Shown one piece after another: positions 52,889-60,187 of a stretch of 64,000 bases of DNA. This DNA is from Streptomyces sp. NBC_01775 (GTDB lineage Bacteria; Actinomycetota; Actinomycetes; Streptomycetales; Streptomycetaceae), in contig NZ_CP109104.1 in assembly GCF_035917675.1 (NCBI RefSeq), forward strand, positions 7,192,001-7,256,000. The letters run 5' to 3'. The notes beneath the pieces were generated by a model, which was not told the DNA's origin, ran no database searches, and saw nothing but the letters and a program-made list of their open reading frames with translations. A program made the position numbers and the translations under genes. Position 1 is the first letter of the stretch. Each line of letters begins with the position of its first letter.

Positions 52889-53341
52889 TCAGCTGTCCTC
52901 GACCAGGGCGCCCAACAGCTCGCAGAGCTGCTCGCGTTGAGCGCTCGCCAGTGGCGCGAGGGGGGATCGCTCGCTCATGCGGGCCAGTACCCGCTCCCGG
53001 CAGCGCAGGCCCTCGGGGGTCAGCGCGATCTGTTTGGCGCGGCGGTCCGTGGGGTGGGGCCGGCGCTCGATCAGGCCCTGACCCTCCAGCCTGTCGAGCA
53101 CGAACGTCGCGTTGGAGGGTTCGCAGAGCATGCGGCCCGCGAGGGTCCGCGCGGTGATCGGCTCGGACAGCTCACGCAGCGCGACCACCTGGGATGCGGT
53201 GAGGCCGAACTCCTCGGCCACTCGGCGCACATGGGTGTCGAGCCGCTGGGTGAAGCGGTGGGCCAGCCGGCACACCTCGCGCTGGATCCGCTCCTCCTCC
53301 CGCTCCGCGTCCTCCGGCTCCCCGCCGGGCTCCCTCGTCAT
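52889..53341 (-). CDS. MarR-family transcriptional regulator
   Basis: A 150-residue winged-helix protein: FGLTASQVVALRELSEPITARTLAGRM, then CEPSNATFVLDRLEGQGLIERR as recognition helix and wing (DRRAKQIALTPEG). ATG 53341 has AGGA about 8 nt upstream; two earlier ATGs are possible. It is divergent from an SDR gene. The shared 90-bp gap holds a perfect 14-bp inverted repeat that is very probably its operator. Confidence 0.92.
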   Translation of the reverse strand: MTREPGGEPEDAEREEERIQREVCRLAHRFTQRLDTHVRRVAEEFGLTASQVVALRELSEPITARTLAGRMLCEPSNATFVLDRLEGQGLIERRPHPTDRRAKQIALTPEGLRCRERVLARMSERSPLAPLASAQREQLCELLGALVEDS

Positions 53342-53375
53342 GACGGCCATCCTAGCGCGGCTGTTTCGAATCATG

Positions 53376-53410
53376 ATAGTTATAGCTCGCATTATTCGAG
53401 CTATAACTAT
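53376..53410. promoter_or_regulatory. Probable MarR operator, 14-7-14 inverted repeat
   Basis: Perfect arms ATAGTTATAGCTCG and CGAGCTATAACTAT around CATTATT. It is AT rich in a very GC-rich region and lies centrally between the divergent MarR and SDR starts. Binding would repress both. Confidence 0.88.
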
Positions 53411-53430
53411 TCTGTATGCGAGGAGTCGCC

Positions 53431-54192
53431 ATGGGGGCCAGGACAGGCAGCGCGCTTGAGGGCAGGGTCGCGCTGGTGACCGGCGGATCGCGGGGTATCG
53501 GCGCGGCCACCGCCCGCGCCCTGGCCGCTGAGGGCGCCGCGGTGGCGGTCAGCTACCTCTCCTCCCCGGACCGGGCCGAAGAGGTGGTGGCGGACATCAG
53601 GGCCACCGGCTCCCAGGCCGCCGCATACGAGGCCGACCAGGCCGATTCCCAGCAGGTCACCGGCCTGGTGGACACCGTCGTCGCCGACTTCGGGCGACTC
53701 GACATCCTCGTCAACAACGCGGCCCACTACACCACCGGCGTCCTGGTGGACCCGGACCGCGACCAGGCCGCCTTCGACCGGCAGTTGACCGCCAACGTGG
53801 CCGGGGTCGGCGCCGCCGTCCGCGCCGCGGCCCGCCACCTCGGTGACGGCGGGCGCGTCGTCACCGTCGGCTCCCACCTCTCCAGCCGCGCGGGCTTCCC
53901 CGGCGTCGCCGACTACGCCGCCACCAAGGCCGCGGTCATCGGCTACAGCAAGGGAGCGGCGCGCGACCTGGCACCCCGGGGCATCACCGTCAACGTCGTC
54001 CAGCCGGGCTCGGTGGCCACCGACATGAACCCCGACGACGGCCCCTTCGCGGACGTCCAGCGTGCCGCCAACGCGATGGGCCGCTTCGGAAGGCCGGAGG
54101 AGATCGCCGCGGGTGTCGTCTTCCTCGCCGGTCCGGCGGCCTCTTTCGTCACCGGCACCGTCCTCACCATCGACGGCGGCTATCTGGCCTGA
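53431..54192 (+). CDS. Short-chain dehydrogenase/reductase
   Basis: A 253-residue classical SDR: TGGSRGIGAATARALAAEG cofactor loop, NNAA motif, active-site Ser in TVGSHLSS, catalytic YAATK and the C-terminal GPAASFVTGTVLTIDGGYLA. ATG 53431 is preferred because GAGGAG lies about 6 nt upstream; ATG 53416 would add five residues. The divergent MarR and palindrome suggest induction by a small aromatic or oxidant, so this may be stress-responsive rather than biosynthetic. Confidence 0.92.
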   Translation: MGARTGSALEGRVALVTGGSRGIGAATARALAAEGAAVAVSYLSSPDRAEEVVADIRATGSQAAAYEADQADSQQVTGLVDTVVADFGRLDILVNNAAHYTTGVLVDPDRDQAAFDRQLTANVAGVGAAVRAAARHLGDGGRVVTVGSHLSSRAGFPGVADYAATKAAVIGYSKGAARDLAPRGITVNVVQPGSVATDMNPDDGPFADVQRAANAMGRFGRPEEIAAGVVFLAGPAASFVTGTVLTIDGGYLA

Positions 54193-54205
54193 TCCCGGCG
54201 CACCG

Positions 54206-54245
54206 CACGGAAGGGCCCCCGACAGAGGTCGGGGGCCCTTCCGTG
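54206..54245. terminator. Bidirectional hairpin terminator with 18-bp arms
   Basis: Perfect 18-bp arms around AGAG, between the convergent SDR and ferredoxin genes. It ends the glycosyltransferase-to-ferredoxin operon on the minus strand. Confidence 0.9.
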
Positions 54246-54290
54246 TGCGGCCGGTCCCTGGCGCGGGGAGGCGGACGGACCGGCCGTCGG

Positions 54291-54488
54291 TCAGTGTTCG
54301 GCCACGTGGATGGACTTGGTGGGGCAGCCGCGCGCGGCCCGCCGCACCTCCTCGTGCAGCTCGGCGTCGGGCGTCTCGTCCAGGACGACGACCAGCCCGT
54401 CGTCGTCCTGGTCGAACACCCCCGGCAGGCGGTACACGCACAGGCTGCTGACCGCGCAGGTGTCCGGGTTCGCCGTCACACGGAGCAT
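54291..54488 (-). CDS. P450-type [3Fe-4S] ferredoxin
   Basis: A 65-residue ferredoxin with cysteines in CAVSSLC and GCPTKSI, the three-cysteine pattern of actinobacterial ferredoxins that feed P450s, and the usual FDQDDDGLVVVL middle. It starts 2 nt after the P450 stop, so it is the dedicated electron donor for that enzyme and may also serve the P450 at 19343. A ferredoxin reductase is not in the window. Confidence 0.93.
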   Translation of the reverse strand: MLRVTANPDTCAVSSLCVYRLPGVFDQDDDGLVVVLDETPDAELHEEVRRAARGCPTKSIHVAEH

Positions 54489-54490
54489 GC

Positions 54491-55690
54491 TCACCACTCC
54501 ACGGGTATCTCGGTGAAGCCCTCCATGAATCCGCCCAGCGCCCTGGGCAGTTCGTCGGCGGGCACGGCCAGTTTGATGTCGGGGAAGCGGCGCAGCAGCG
54601 ATTCCGTCGCGACCTGGAGCTCCATGCGGGCCAGCGCGGCGCCCACGCAGTAGTGGATGCCGGCGCCGAACGTCATGTGGTGGTTGTCCTGCCGCTTGAT
54701 GTCCAGCTCGAAGGGCTTGTCGAAGACCTCCGGGTCCATGTTGGCGCCCTCCTCCGACAGCAGCACGCTCGTACCCGTCTTGATGACGGTGCCGTCCGAG
54801 AGGGGGATGTCCTCCACCGCGTAGCGCATGGTGCCCACCGACGAGCCCATGATCTGGGTGCGCAGCAGCTCCTCGACGGTGGAGGGCACCAGCGACCAGT
54901 CGGCCTGGATCTCGCGCACCAGCTCCGGGTGGTACAGCAGCACGGCCGTGCCGGTGCCGATCTGGCTGGCCGTCGTCACATACCCGGCGATCAGCAGCCC
55001 CTGGCACCAGAAGTGCAGCTCGTGGTCGTTGAGCCGGTTGTCCTCCTCGTCGGTGACCCGGATCAGCTCGCTCACCAGGTCGTCGCCCGGCTTCTCGCGC
55101 TTGGCGTCGATCAGGTCGCCCAGGTACTTCCACAGGTTCTGCCGGCACTGGCCGACCTGCTCGGGCGGCATCTTGGTGACCGACAAGAAGCCGTCGACGT
55201 ACTCGCGGAACTGGTCGCGGTCCTCGGGCGGTACGCCCAGCAGCTTGCAGATCACCATGATCGGCAGCGGGAACGCCAGCGCCTCGTTCAGCTCGACGGG
55301 CCGCGGACCGGCGGCCATCTCGTCCAGCAGCCCGTCGGCGACCTCCTGGACGTAGGGGCGCAGCGCCTCGATACGGCGGGCTGTGAACGCCTTGGTGACC
55401 AGCGAGCGCACCTGGGTGTGCTTGGGCGGGTCCGGGTCGATCTCCGGGTCCATGAACAGGTCGTTGTCCTTGGAGATCCGCGCGCAGTCCGGCCGCGCGA
55501 TGTTGCGCGACAGCCGCTTGTCGGCGAACAGGGCGCGCACGTCCTTGTAACGGGTCACCAGCGTCGCCGTGTCCCCGCTCGGCAGCGTCACCTCCATCGC
55601 GGAGCTGCCGTGCACATGCTTGAGGGCCTCGGGCACCTGCATGGGCGGGGTCCAGGCGAACGGGTACCTGGGCGGGGTCTGAGTGCTCAC
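54491..55690 (-). CDS. Cytochrome P450 with atypical I-helix
   Basis: A 399-residue P450 with heme motif FGAGIHYCVGAALARME and ExxR in EELLRTQ. In the I-helix the usual (A/G)Gx(D/E)T(T/S) reads AGYVTT: the conserved acid is replaced by valine while both threonines remain. Loss of this acid is known in P450s doing non-hydroxylation chemistry or using other proton relays. GTG 55690 starts STQTPPRYPF. It is fourth in an operon with glycosyltransferase, AsnB-type amidotransferase and TenA-like genes and precedes its ferredoxin. Ring coupling or ether-bridge formation is possible. Confidence 0.93.
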   Translation of the reverse strand: MSTQTPPRYPFAWTPPMQVPEALKHVHGSSAMEVTLPSGDTATLVTRYKDVRALFADKRLSRNIARPDCARISKDNDLFMDPEIDPDPPKHTQVRSLVTKAFTARRIEALRPYVQEVADGLLDEMAAGPRPVELNEALAFPLPIMVICKLLGVPPEDRDQFREYVDGFLSVTKMPPEQVGQCRQNLWKYLGDLIDAKREKPGDDLVSELIRVTDEEDNRLNDHELHFWCQGLLIAGYVTTASQIGTGTAVLLYHPELVREIQADWSLVPSTVEELLRTQIMGSSVGTMRYAVEDIPLSDGTVIKTGTSVLLSEEGANMDPEVFDKPFELDIKRQDNHHMTFGAGIHYCVGAALARMELQVATESLLRRFPDIKLAVPADELPRALGGFMEGFTEIPVEW

Positions 55691-55775
55691 GGTTGTCCCT
55701 TCCGGTCGGGGTGGTGCGGTCGCGATGTGTGCCGGGGCGTCGTGCGGGCGGTCGTACGAATCGCCGTGCGAGCCG

Positions 55776-56447
55776 TCATACGGGCCAGCCGGGGCGGGAC
55801 CAGGCGGCCTCGGCGAAGGCCCACTCGTGGCGGATCCCGGACCCGAAGTGCCCCACCAGCCGGGCGCGTTCGGCCGGTGTGGCCGTCTCGCCGATCTCGT
55901 CGGCCAGGCCCATGAAGGCCCGCACCGCGTAGCCGTAGCCCTCGCCGGGGTGGTACGCCTCGATCCACTTCGCGTAGCGGGAGCCGGGGGTGTGCCGCTC
56001 CAGCAGGTCGTTCGAGACCTGGAAGTTGAACCACACCATCGGCAGCAGCGCCCCCACCCCGGCCGCGAAGGAGGCGGCGGAGGCGGCGTTGAAGAAGGCG
56101 CAGTGCGCGTGGGTGGCGGGCCCCGCCTCCGGCACCGGGTCCGCGGGCCCGGGCAGCCCCAGCCCTTCGGCCAGTTCGGCGTACTTGCCGCGCAGCCGGT
56201 CCCGCGCCTCCAGCGTGCCGGTGATCGAACGGCCCAGCAGCGCCGTGTGCGCGTCCTGTTCGGCCGCGGCGGCCGTACGGGCCAGCGCCCGCGCGTAGGC
56301 GGGCAGCAGGTGCCCGGTGTCCTGCTCGACGAAGTGGGCCAGCGCCTCACCCGGCAGCGAGCCGTCCCGCAGCCCCGCCCAGAACGGGTGGGCCTTCACC
56401 TTCTCCAGCACCGGCTCGGCCAGCGCCTTCAGTTCCTCCTGAAGCAT
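55776..56447 (-). CDS. TenA/PqqC-fold protein lacking the thiaminase cysteine
   Basis: A 223-residue all-helical protein with the TenA layout: HFVEQDTGHLLPAYARAL, the YAKWIEAYHPGEGY block and C-terminal HEWAFAEAAW with the conserved glutamate. In TenA thiaminases the nucleophile is a cysteine in an LPCxW context; here it reads GALLPMVWFNF, so Met replaces it and thiamine hydrolysis is unlikely. The same fold is used by PqqC and by haem-oxygenase-like diiron oxygenases. Position between the amidotransferase and P450 genes suggests a tailoring or binding role. Function unknown. Confidence 0.8.
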   Translation of the reverse strand: MLQEELKALAEPVLEKVKAHPFWAGLRDGSLPGEALAHFVEQDTGHLLPAYARALARTAAAAEQDAHTALLGRSITGTLEARDRLRGKYAELAEGLGLPGPADPVPEAGPATHAHCAFFNAASAASFAAGVGALLPMVWFNFQVSNDLLERHTPGSRYAKWIEAYHPGEGYGYAVRAFMGLADEIGETATPAERARLVGHFGSGIRHEWAFAEAAWSRPGWPV

Positions 56448-56475
56448 CGCTCGTCCTTCCCTGACGTCTCACGTC

Positions 56476-58338
56476 TCACAGATCCAGCCGCACCCGGTAG
56501 TGCCGCAGCCAGGCGTCGAGCTGGAGGACCATCTCGACGTTGCGGCGCTCGCCCCACCCGTCCACGGCGACCGGCCGGTCCTCGCCCGCCAGCTCCGCGC
56601 ACGCCGGCCCGTCCAGCAGCGGACGCACCGGAGACGCCGGGTCCGCGACGACCGCGTTGAAGCGCTCGCGCAGCACCTGCCCGTAGCGCGGGTCCTGGGT
56701 GATGGGGAAGGGCGACTTGCGGCGCTGGGTCACCGAGGCGGGCAGCAGGTCGGCCACGGCCGAGCGCAGCACGCTCTTCTCCCGGCCGTCCGCCGTCTTC
56801 ATCGCCCACGGGATGTTGTGCACGTACTCCACCAGCCGGTGGTCGCAGTAGGGCACCCGCAGCTCCAGGCCCACCGCCATGCTCAGCCGGTCGTCGCGCG
56901 AGAGCAGCAGCGGCAGCCAGCGCGTCAGATGCGCGTACCCCACCCGCCGCATGACCCGCTCGGTCTCCGCCTCACCCGGCAGGTCCGGGACCTCGCCGAC
57001 GGTCTCCGACCAGCGCTGCGCCGAGTATCCGGGTACGTCGATCTTCCGCAGCAGGCCCGGGTCCAGCAGACCCGTGCTCATCCCGTGCGGCGCGACCCGC
57101 AAACCCATCGTCACCCAGGGGAAGTTCGCGGTGTCCACCAGCGTCGGGTCGCGGAAGGACTGGTAGCCGCCGAAGAGTTCGTCGGCGACCTCGCCCATCA
57201 GCGCGACCGTCGAGCGCTGCCGCACGGCGCGCAGCAGCAGATACAGCGAGCGGTCCATGTCGGGGATCGGCCGGGGCAGATCCTGGGAGCGCAGGGCCGC
57301 CGCGTCCACCACCGGGTCGGCCAGGTCGGAGGTGCGCAGCACCACCGGTTCGTGGTCGGCGCCCACGTGCCGGGCGACCTCCACGGCGTAGGGCGCGTCC
57401 GGGTCCTCGTGCCAGAAGTCCTTGCGGAAGCGCTCGGTGTGCCCCTCGAAGTCCACGGCGAACGTGCGCGGCCGGCTCCCGTCGCCCAGCGAGCGCGCCG
57501 CGAACGCGGCGATCGCGCTGGAGTCCACCCCGCCCGACAGCAGCGTGCACAGCGGCACATCGGCCAGCAGATGCCCGGCCACCGACTCCTGGAGCAGTCC
57601 GCGCACGGTCGCGACGGTGGTCTCCAGGTCGTCGGGGTGCTCGTGCTGGGGCAGCGCCCAGTACCGCGACTCGCTCAGCGCGGCGCCGCCGGGCCCCGGG
57701 CGCAGCACGGCGACGTGCCCGGCGGGCAGCTCCCGCATGCCCCGGTAGACGGCGTGCCCCGGGGTGGCGATGTAGGCCAGCAGCTCGGCCAGGCCCTCGG
57801 CGTCCACCACGCACTCCAGCGAGGGGTGCGCCAGCAGCGCCTTGGGCTCGGAGCCGAAGAGCAGACCGTGCGGTGTCCGGGCGTAGTACAGCGGCTTGAT
57901 GCCCAACCGGTCCCTGACGAGCAGCAGTTCGCGTCGGCGCGGGTCCCACACGGCGAACGCGAACATCCCGTCCAGGTGCTCGGCGCACCGCTCGCCCCAC
58001 TCCAGATAGGCGCGCAGCACGACCTCGGTGTCCCCTGCCGTACGGAACCGGTGCCCCCGGGAGGTCAGTTCGGCCCGCAGCTCGCGGTAGTTGTAGATCT
58101 CGCCGTTGTGCGCCAGCACCGCCAGGGTGCGGCCGTCCTCGACGGCCGTCATCGGCTGGGTGCTGTCGGCGACGTCGATGACCGCCAGCCTGCGGTGGCC
58201 GAGCGCGATGTCGCCGTCGGTCCACACCGCCTCGTCGTCGGGGCCCCGGTTGGCGAGGGTGCCGACCATGGTGCGGACGGCCGCGGCGTCCTCGCTCAGG
58301 TCCCGGGCGTAGTCGACCCAGCCCGCTATGCCGCACAT
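56476..58338 (-). CDS. Asparagine synthase-type glutamine amidotransferase
   Basis: A 620-residue AsnB-like protein. The N-terminal glutaminase has the nucleophile Cys2 (MCGIAGW), RRLAVID and HNGEIYNYREL. The C-terminal synthetase has the ATP PP-loop LLSGGVDSSAIAAF and the GEVADELFGGY motif. It uses ATP and glutamine to convert a carboxylate to an amide. In aromatic polyketide clusters (fredericamycin and lysolipin-type) such enzymes install the amide nitrogen that becomes a lactam or isoquinolone. The start overlaps the end of the glycosyltransferase gene by 13 bp. The strongest single pointer to a nitrogen-containing product. Confidence 0.93.
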   Translation of the reverse strand: MCGIAGWVDYARDLSEDAAAVRTMVGTLANRGPDDEAVWTDGDIALGHRRLAVIDVADSTQPMTAVEDGRTLAVLAHNGEIYNYRELRAELTSRGHRFRTAGDTEVVLRAYLEWGERCAEHLDGMFAFAVWDPRRRELLLVRDRLGIKPLYYARTPHGLLFGSEPKALLAHPSLECVVDAEGLAELLAYIATPGHAVYRGMRELPAGHVAVLRPGPGGAALSESRYWALPQHEHPDDLETTVATVRGLLQESVAGHLLADVPLCTLLSGGVDSSAIAAFAARSLGDGSRPRTFAVDFEGHTERFRKDFWHEDPDAPYAVEVARHVGADHEPVVLRTSDLADPVVDAAALRSQDLPRPIPDMDRSLYLLLRAVRQRSTVALMGEVADELFGGYQSFRDPTLVDTANFPWVTMGLRVAPHGMSTGLLDPGLLRKIDVPGYSAQRWSETVGEVPDLPGEAETERVMRRVGYAHLTRWLPLLLSRDDRLSMAVGLELRVPYCDHRLVEYVHNIPWAMKTADGREKSVLRSAVADLLPASVTQRRKSPFPITQDPRYGQVLRERFNAVVADPASPVRPLLDGPACAELAGEDRPVAVDGWGERRNVEMVLQLDAWLRHYRVRLDL

Positions 58339-59516
58339 GCGACCACCCGCTCCTCCAGCTCTCCCACGACCGAGGCCGGAGCGGGCCGCTCCAGCATGCC
58401 GTCCCGCAGCGCGCGCGCCGCCTCGCGCGGGGCCGCGCCCTCCTTCGCGTCCAGCAGCCGGGCCGCCTCCTCGCGCAGCCGCGCCGCGCTCGCCTCGTCC
58501 CGTGTCAGCACCCCGCCGGCGCCGGTGGCCACCACGCGCGCCGAGTGGCCGGCGTGGTCGGGCAGTTGGGGCACCAGCAGCAGCGGAAGCCCAGCGCGCA
58601 GCGAGGTCAGCACCGTCCCGGCGCCGCCGTGCGCCACCACCAGGTCGGCGCCGTCCAGCAGCGAGTGCAGCGGCGCGTCCTCGACGACGCGCACCCCCTC
58701 GGGCAGCGTGCCCAGCAGGGGGCGCTGCGCGGAGGTGACCGCCAGCACCGTCTCGGTGCCCGGCAGCGTGGCCAGCGCCCGCGCGGCGTGCCCGGCCAGG
58801 AACAGCTCCGGGTCCAGCCGCGCCATCGTGTGCCCCCAGGTGACGACGATCCGCCGGCGCCCGCGGCCGGGCGGCGGCAGCGGCGGATCGGGCGGTCCGC
58901 CGGGCCCGTTGAACGGGACGTAGCGCATCGGCAGCACCGGATGCTCCGAGGGCACCTGGAAGCCGGGCGGACACGGGTCGATCGTCACCGCGCCGAACGG
59001 GTCGTAGCCCGCCGGGTCCACCCCCACCCGCTCGGCCAGCGGCGCCAGGGCCTCCGGCAGCAGGCCCCGGGCCCGCGCCATCAGGTCGGTGCCGTACAGC
59101 AGCCGTACGGCCGGCACTCCGGCCGCGGCAGCCGCGAGCGGGCCCGCCAGCGCCGTCGGCTCGTACACCACCAGATCGGCGCCCCAGCGGCGGGCCGTCC
59201 CGGTGACGCCGTCCACCATGGAGTCGGCGTGCGCCGTGAACATCCGCAGCGCGCGCGGGCCTTTGCCGCCGCGCGGCGCCCGCTTGTCGCCGGTCGGGTC
59301 GTCGGCGCTGGGCAGCACATAGCCGCGCACCATGCCCACGCCGTCCACGTCCTTGCCGACGGCGGCCCCCGGCAGCCCCGTCGACCCGATCTGCCCCAGC
59401 AGCTCCGGCTGGCTGACGACCAGCACCTCGTGGCCCGCGCTCCGGCAGGCCCAGGCGAGCGGAACGAGCGCGTACAGGTGAGAGGGCCAGGCCCAGGTGG
59501 TGAACAGTACGCGCAT
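58326..59516 (-). CDS. GT1-family (MGT-type) glycosyltransferase
   Basis: A 396-residue GT-B glycosyltransferase: N-terminal FTTWAWPSHLYALVPLAWA acceptor domain, C-terminal nucleotide-sugar motif VVAHGGAGTVLTSLRAGLPLLLVPQ followed by DHAGHSARV. Relatives attach deoxysugars to aromatic polyketides and macrolides. No dedicated deoxysugar genes are in the window apart from the frameshifted epimerase at 32880, so the sugar may be a common hexose or made elsewhere. First gene of the minus-strand operon. It ends with the AsnB start overlapping its last codons. Confidence 0.92.
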   Translation of the reverse strand: MRVLFTTWAWPSHLYALVPLAWACRSAGHEVLVVSQPELLGQIGSTGLPGAAVGKDVDGVGMVRGYVLPSADDPTGDKRAPRGGKGPRALRMFTAHADSMVDGVTGTARRWGADLVVYEPTALAGPLAAAAAGVPAVRLLYGTDLMARARGLLPEALAPLAERVGVDPAGYDPFGAVTIDPCPPGFQVPSEHPVLPMRYVPFNGPGGPPDPPLPPPGRGRRRIVVTWGHTMARLDPELFLAGHAARALATLPGTETVLAVTSAQRPLLGTLPEGVRVVEDAPLHSLLDGADLVVAHGGAGTVLTSLRAGLPLLLVPQLPDHAGHSARVVATGAGGVLTRDEASAARLREEAARLLDAKEGAAPREAARALRDGMLERPAPASVVGELEERVVACAA

Positions 59517-59605
59517 CGCGGCCCCAGCCCCTTCGTCAGCCCAGCCCCCGCCCGCAGTCCGGAGCGGGCGGGGTGTCCTTGCCGCCCAGACGGTGACCCA
59601 GCGGG

Positions 59606-59860
59606 CTAGGGGAAGAGTCGGAGCGCGGTGGAGCCGCCCTGGTCGGCGCCGGCCGCCGCGTACCGGAGGTCGCGTACGCCGGGCGAGGACTCGCGGTCGG
59701 CCCGCCACATGAGCCGCAGGCTGAGGTCCGGCAGCGGCAGGGCCGGCCGGGCCGGGGCGCCGGAGCGGAGATTGTCGGCGACCGCGAACCCGGGCAGCAG
59801 CGTGATGCCGAGCCCGTGCTCGGCCCAGGCACGCATCACCGGGACACCCCCGGCCCGCAC
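59606..59860 (-). pseudogene. LysR-family regulator remnant (C-terminal ~85 residues)
   Basis: The frame reads like the end of a LysR effector-binding domain (AWAEHGLGITLLPGFAVADNLRSG, LRLMWRADRESSPGVRDL). Full-length LysR proteins have about 300 residues; the DNA-binding domain and most of the sensor are missing. The break lies at about 59860, exactly where an MFS remnant begins on the other strand. Confidence 0.82.
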
Positions 59861-59862
59861 CC

Positions 59863-60060
59863 GCTGCGGGCGGCCTGCTCAACGCCGTACGCCAGGTCGG
59901 GGCCACCCTCGGTGTGGCCCTCATGGGCGCGGCCTTCGCCGCCGGCGCCGGAGGGGCGCTGCCGCTGTCGGCGGCGGTCTGCGCCCTCGCCTGCGCGGTG
60001 TTCGCGCTCACCCACCGTGGGGGAGCGGCCGACCGACACCGGGCCGCCCCCGGGGAGTGA
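59863..60060 (+). pseudogene. DHA2-type MFS transporter remnant (last ~65 codons)
   Basis: The frame encodes GGLLNAVRQVGATLGVALMG, then a final hydrophobic helix (LSAAVCALACAVFALTH) and stop at 60058-60060. This is the typical ending of DHA2 exporters. There is no start or upstream part. It abuts the LysR remnant back to back, so a deletion probably removed the shared 5' region of a divergent LysR/MFS pair. Confidence 0.82.
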
Positions 60061-60187
60061 GCAGGAACGGCGGGTCGGGCAGGGCTTGGAACCCGTGCGT
60101 GGGGGAGGGCCCGGAGCGTGCCTCGATCGGATGTCGAGCGCGGGTGGTGACCGTGGAGCGGATTCCCACGCATTGGAGGCGGACACC

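Noticed and set aside
55776..56447. Thiaminase II (TenA) for thiamine salvage.
   Set aside because: The catalytic cysteine position reads Met (ALLPMVW), and no other thiamine genes are nearby.
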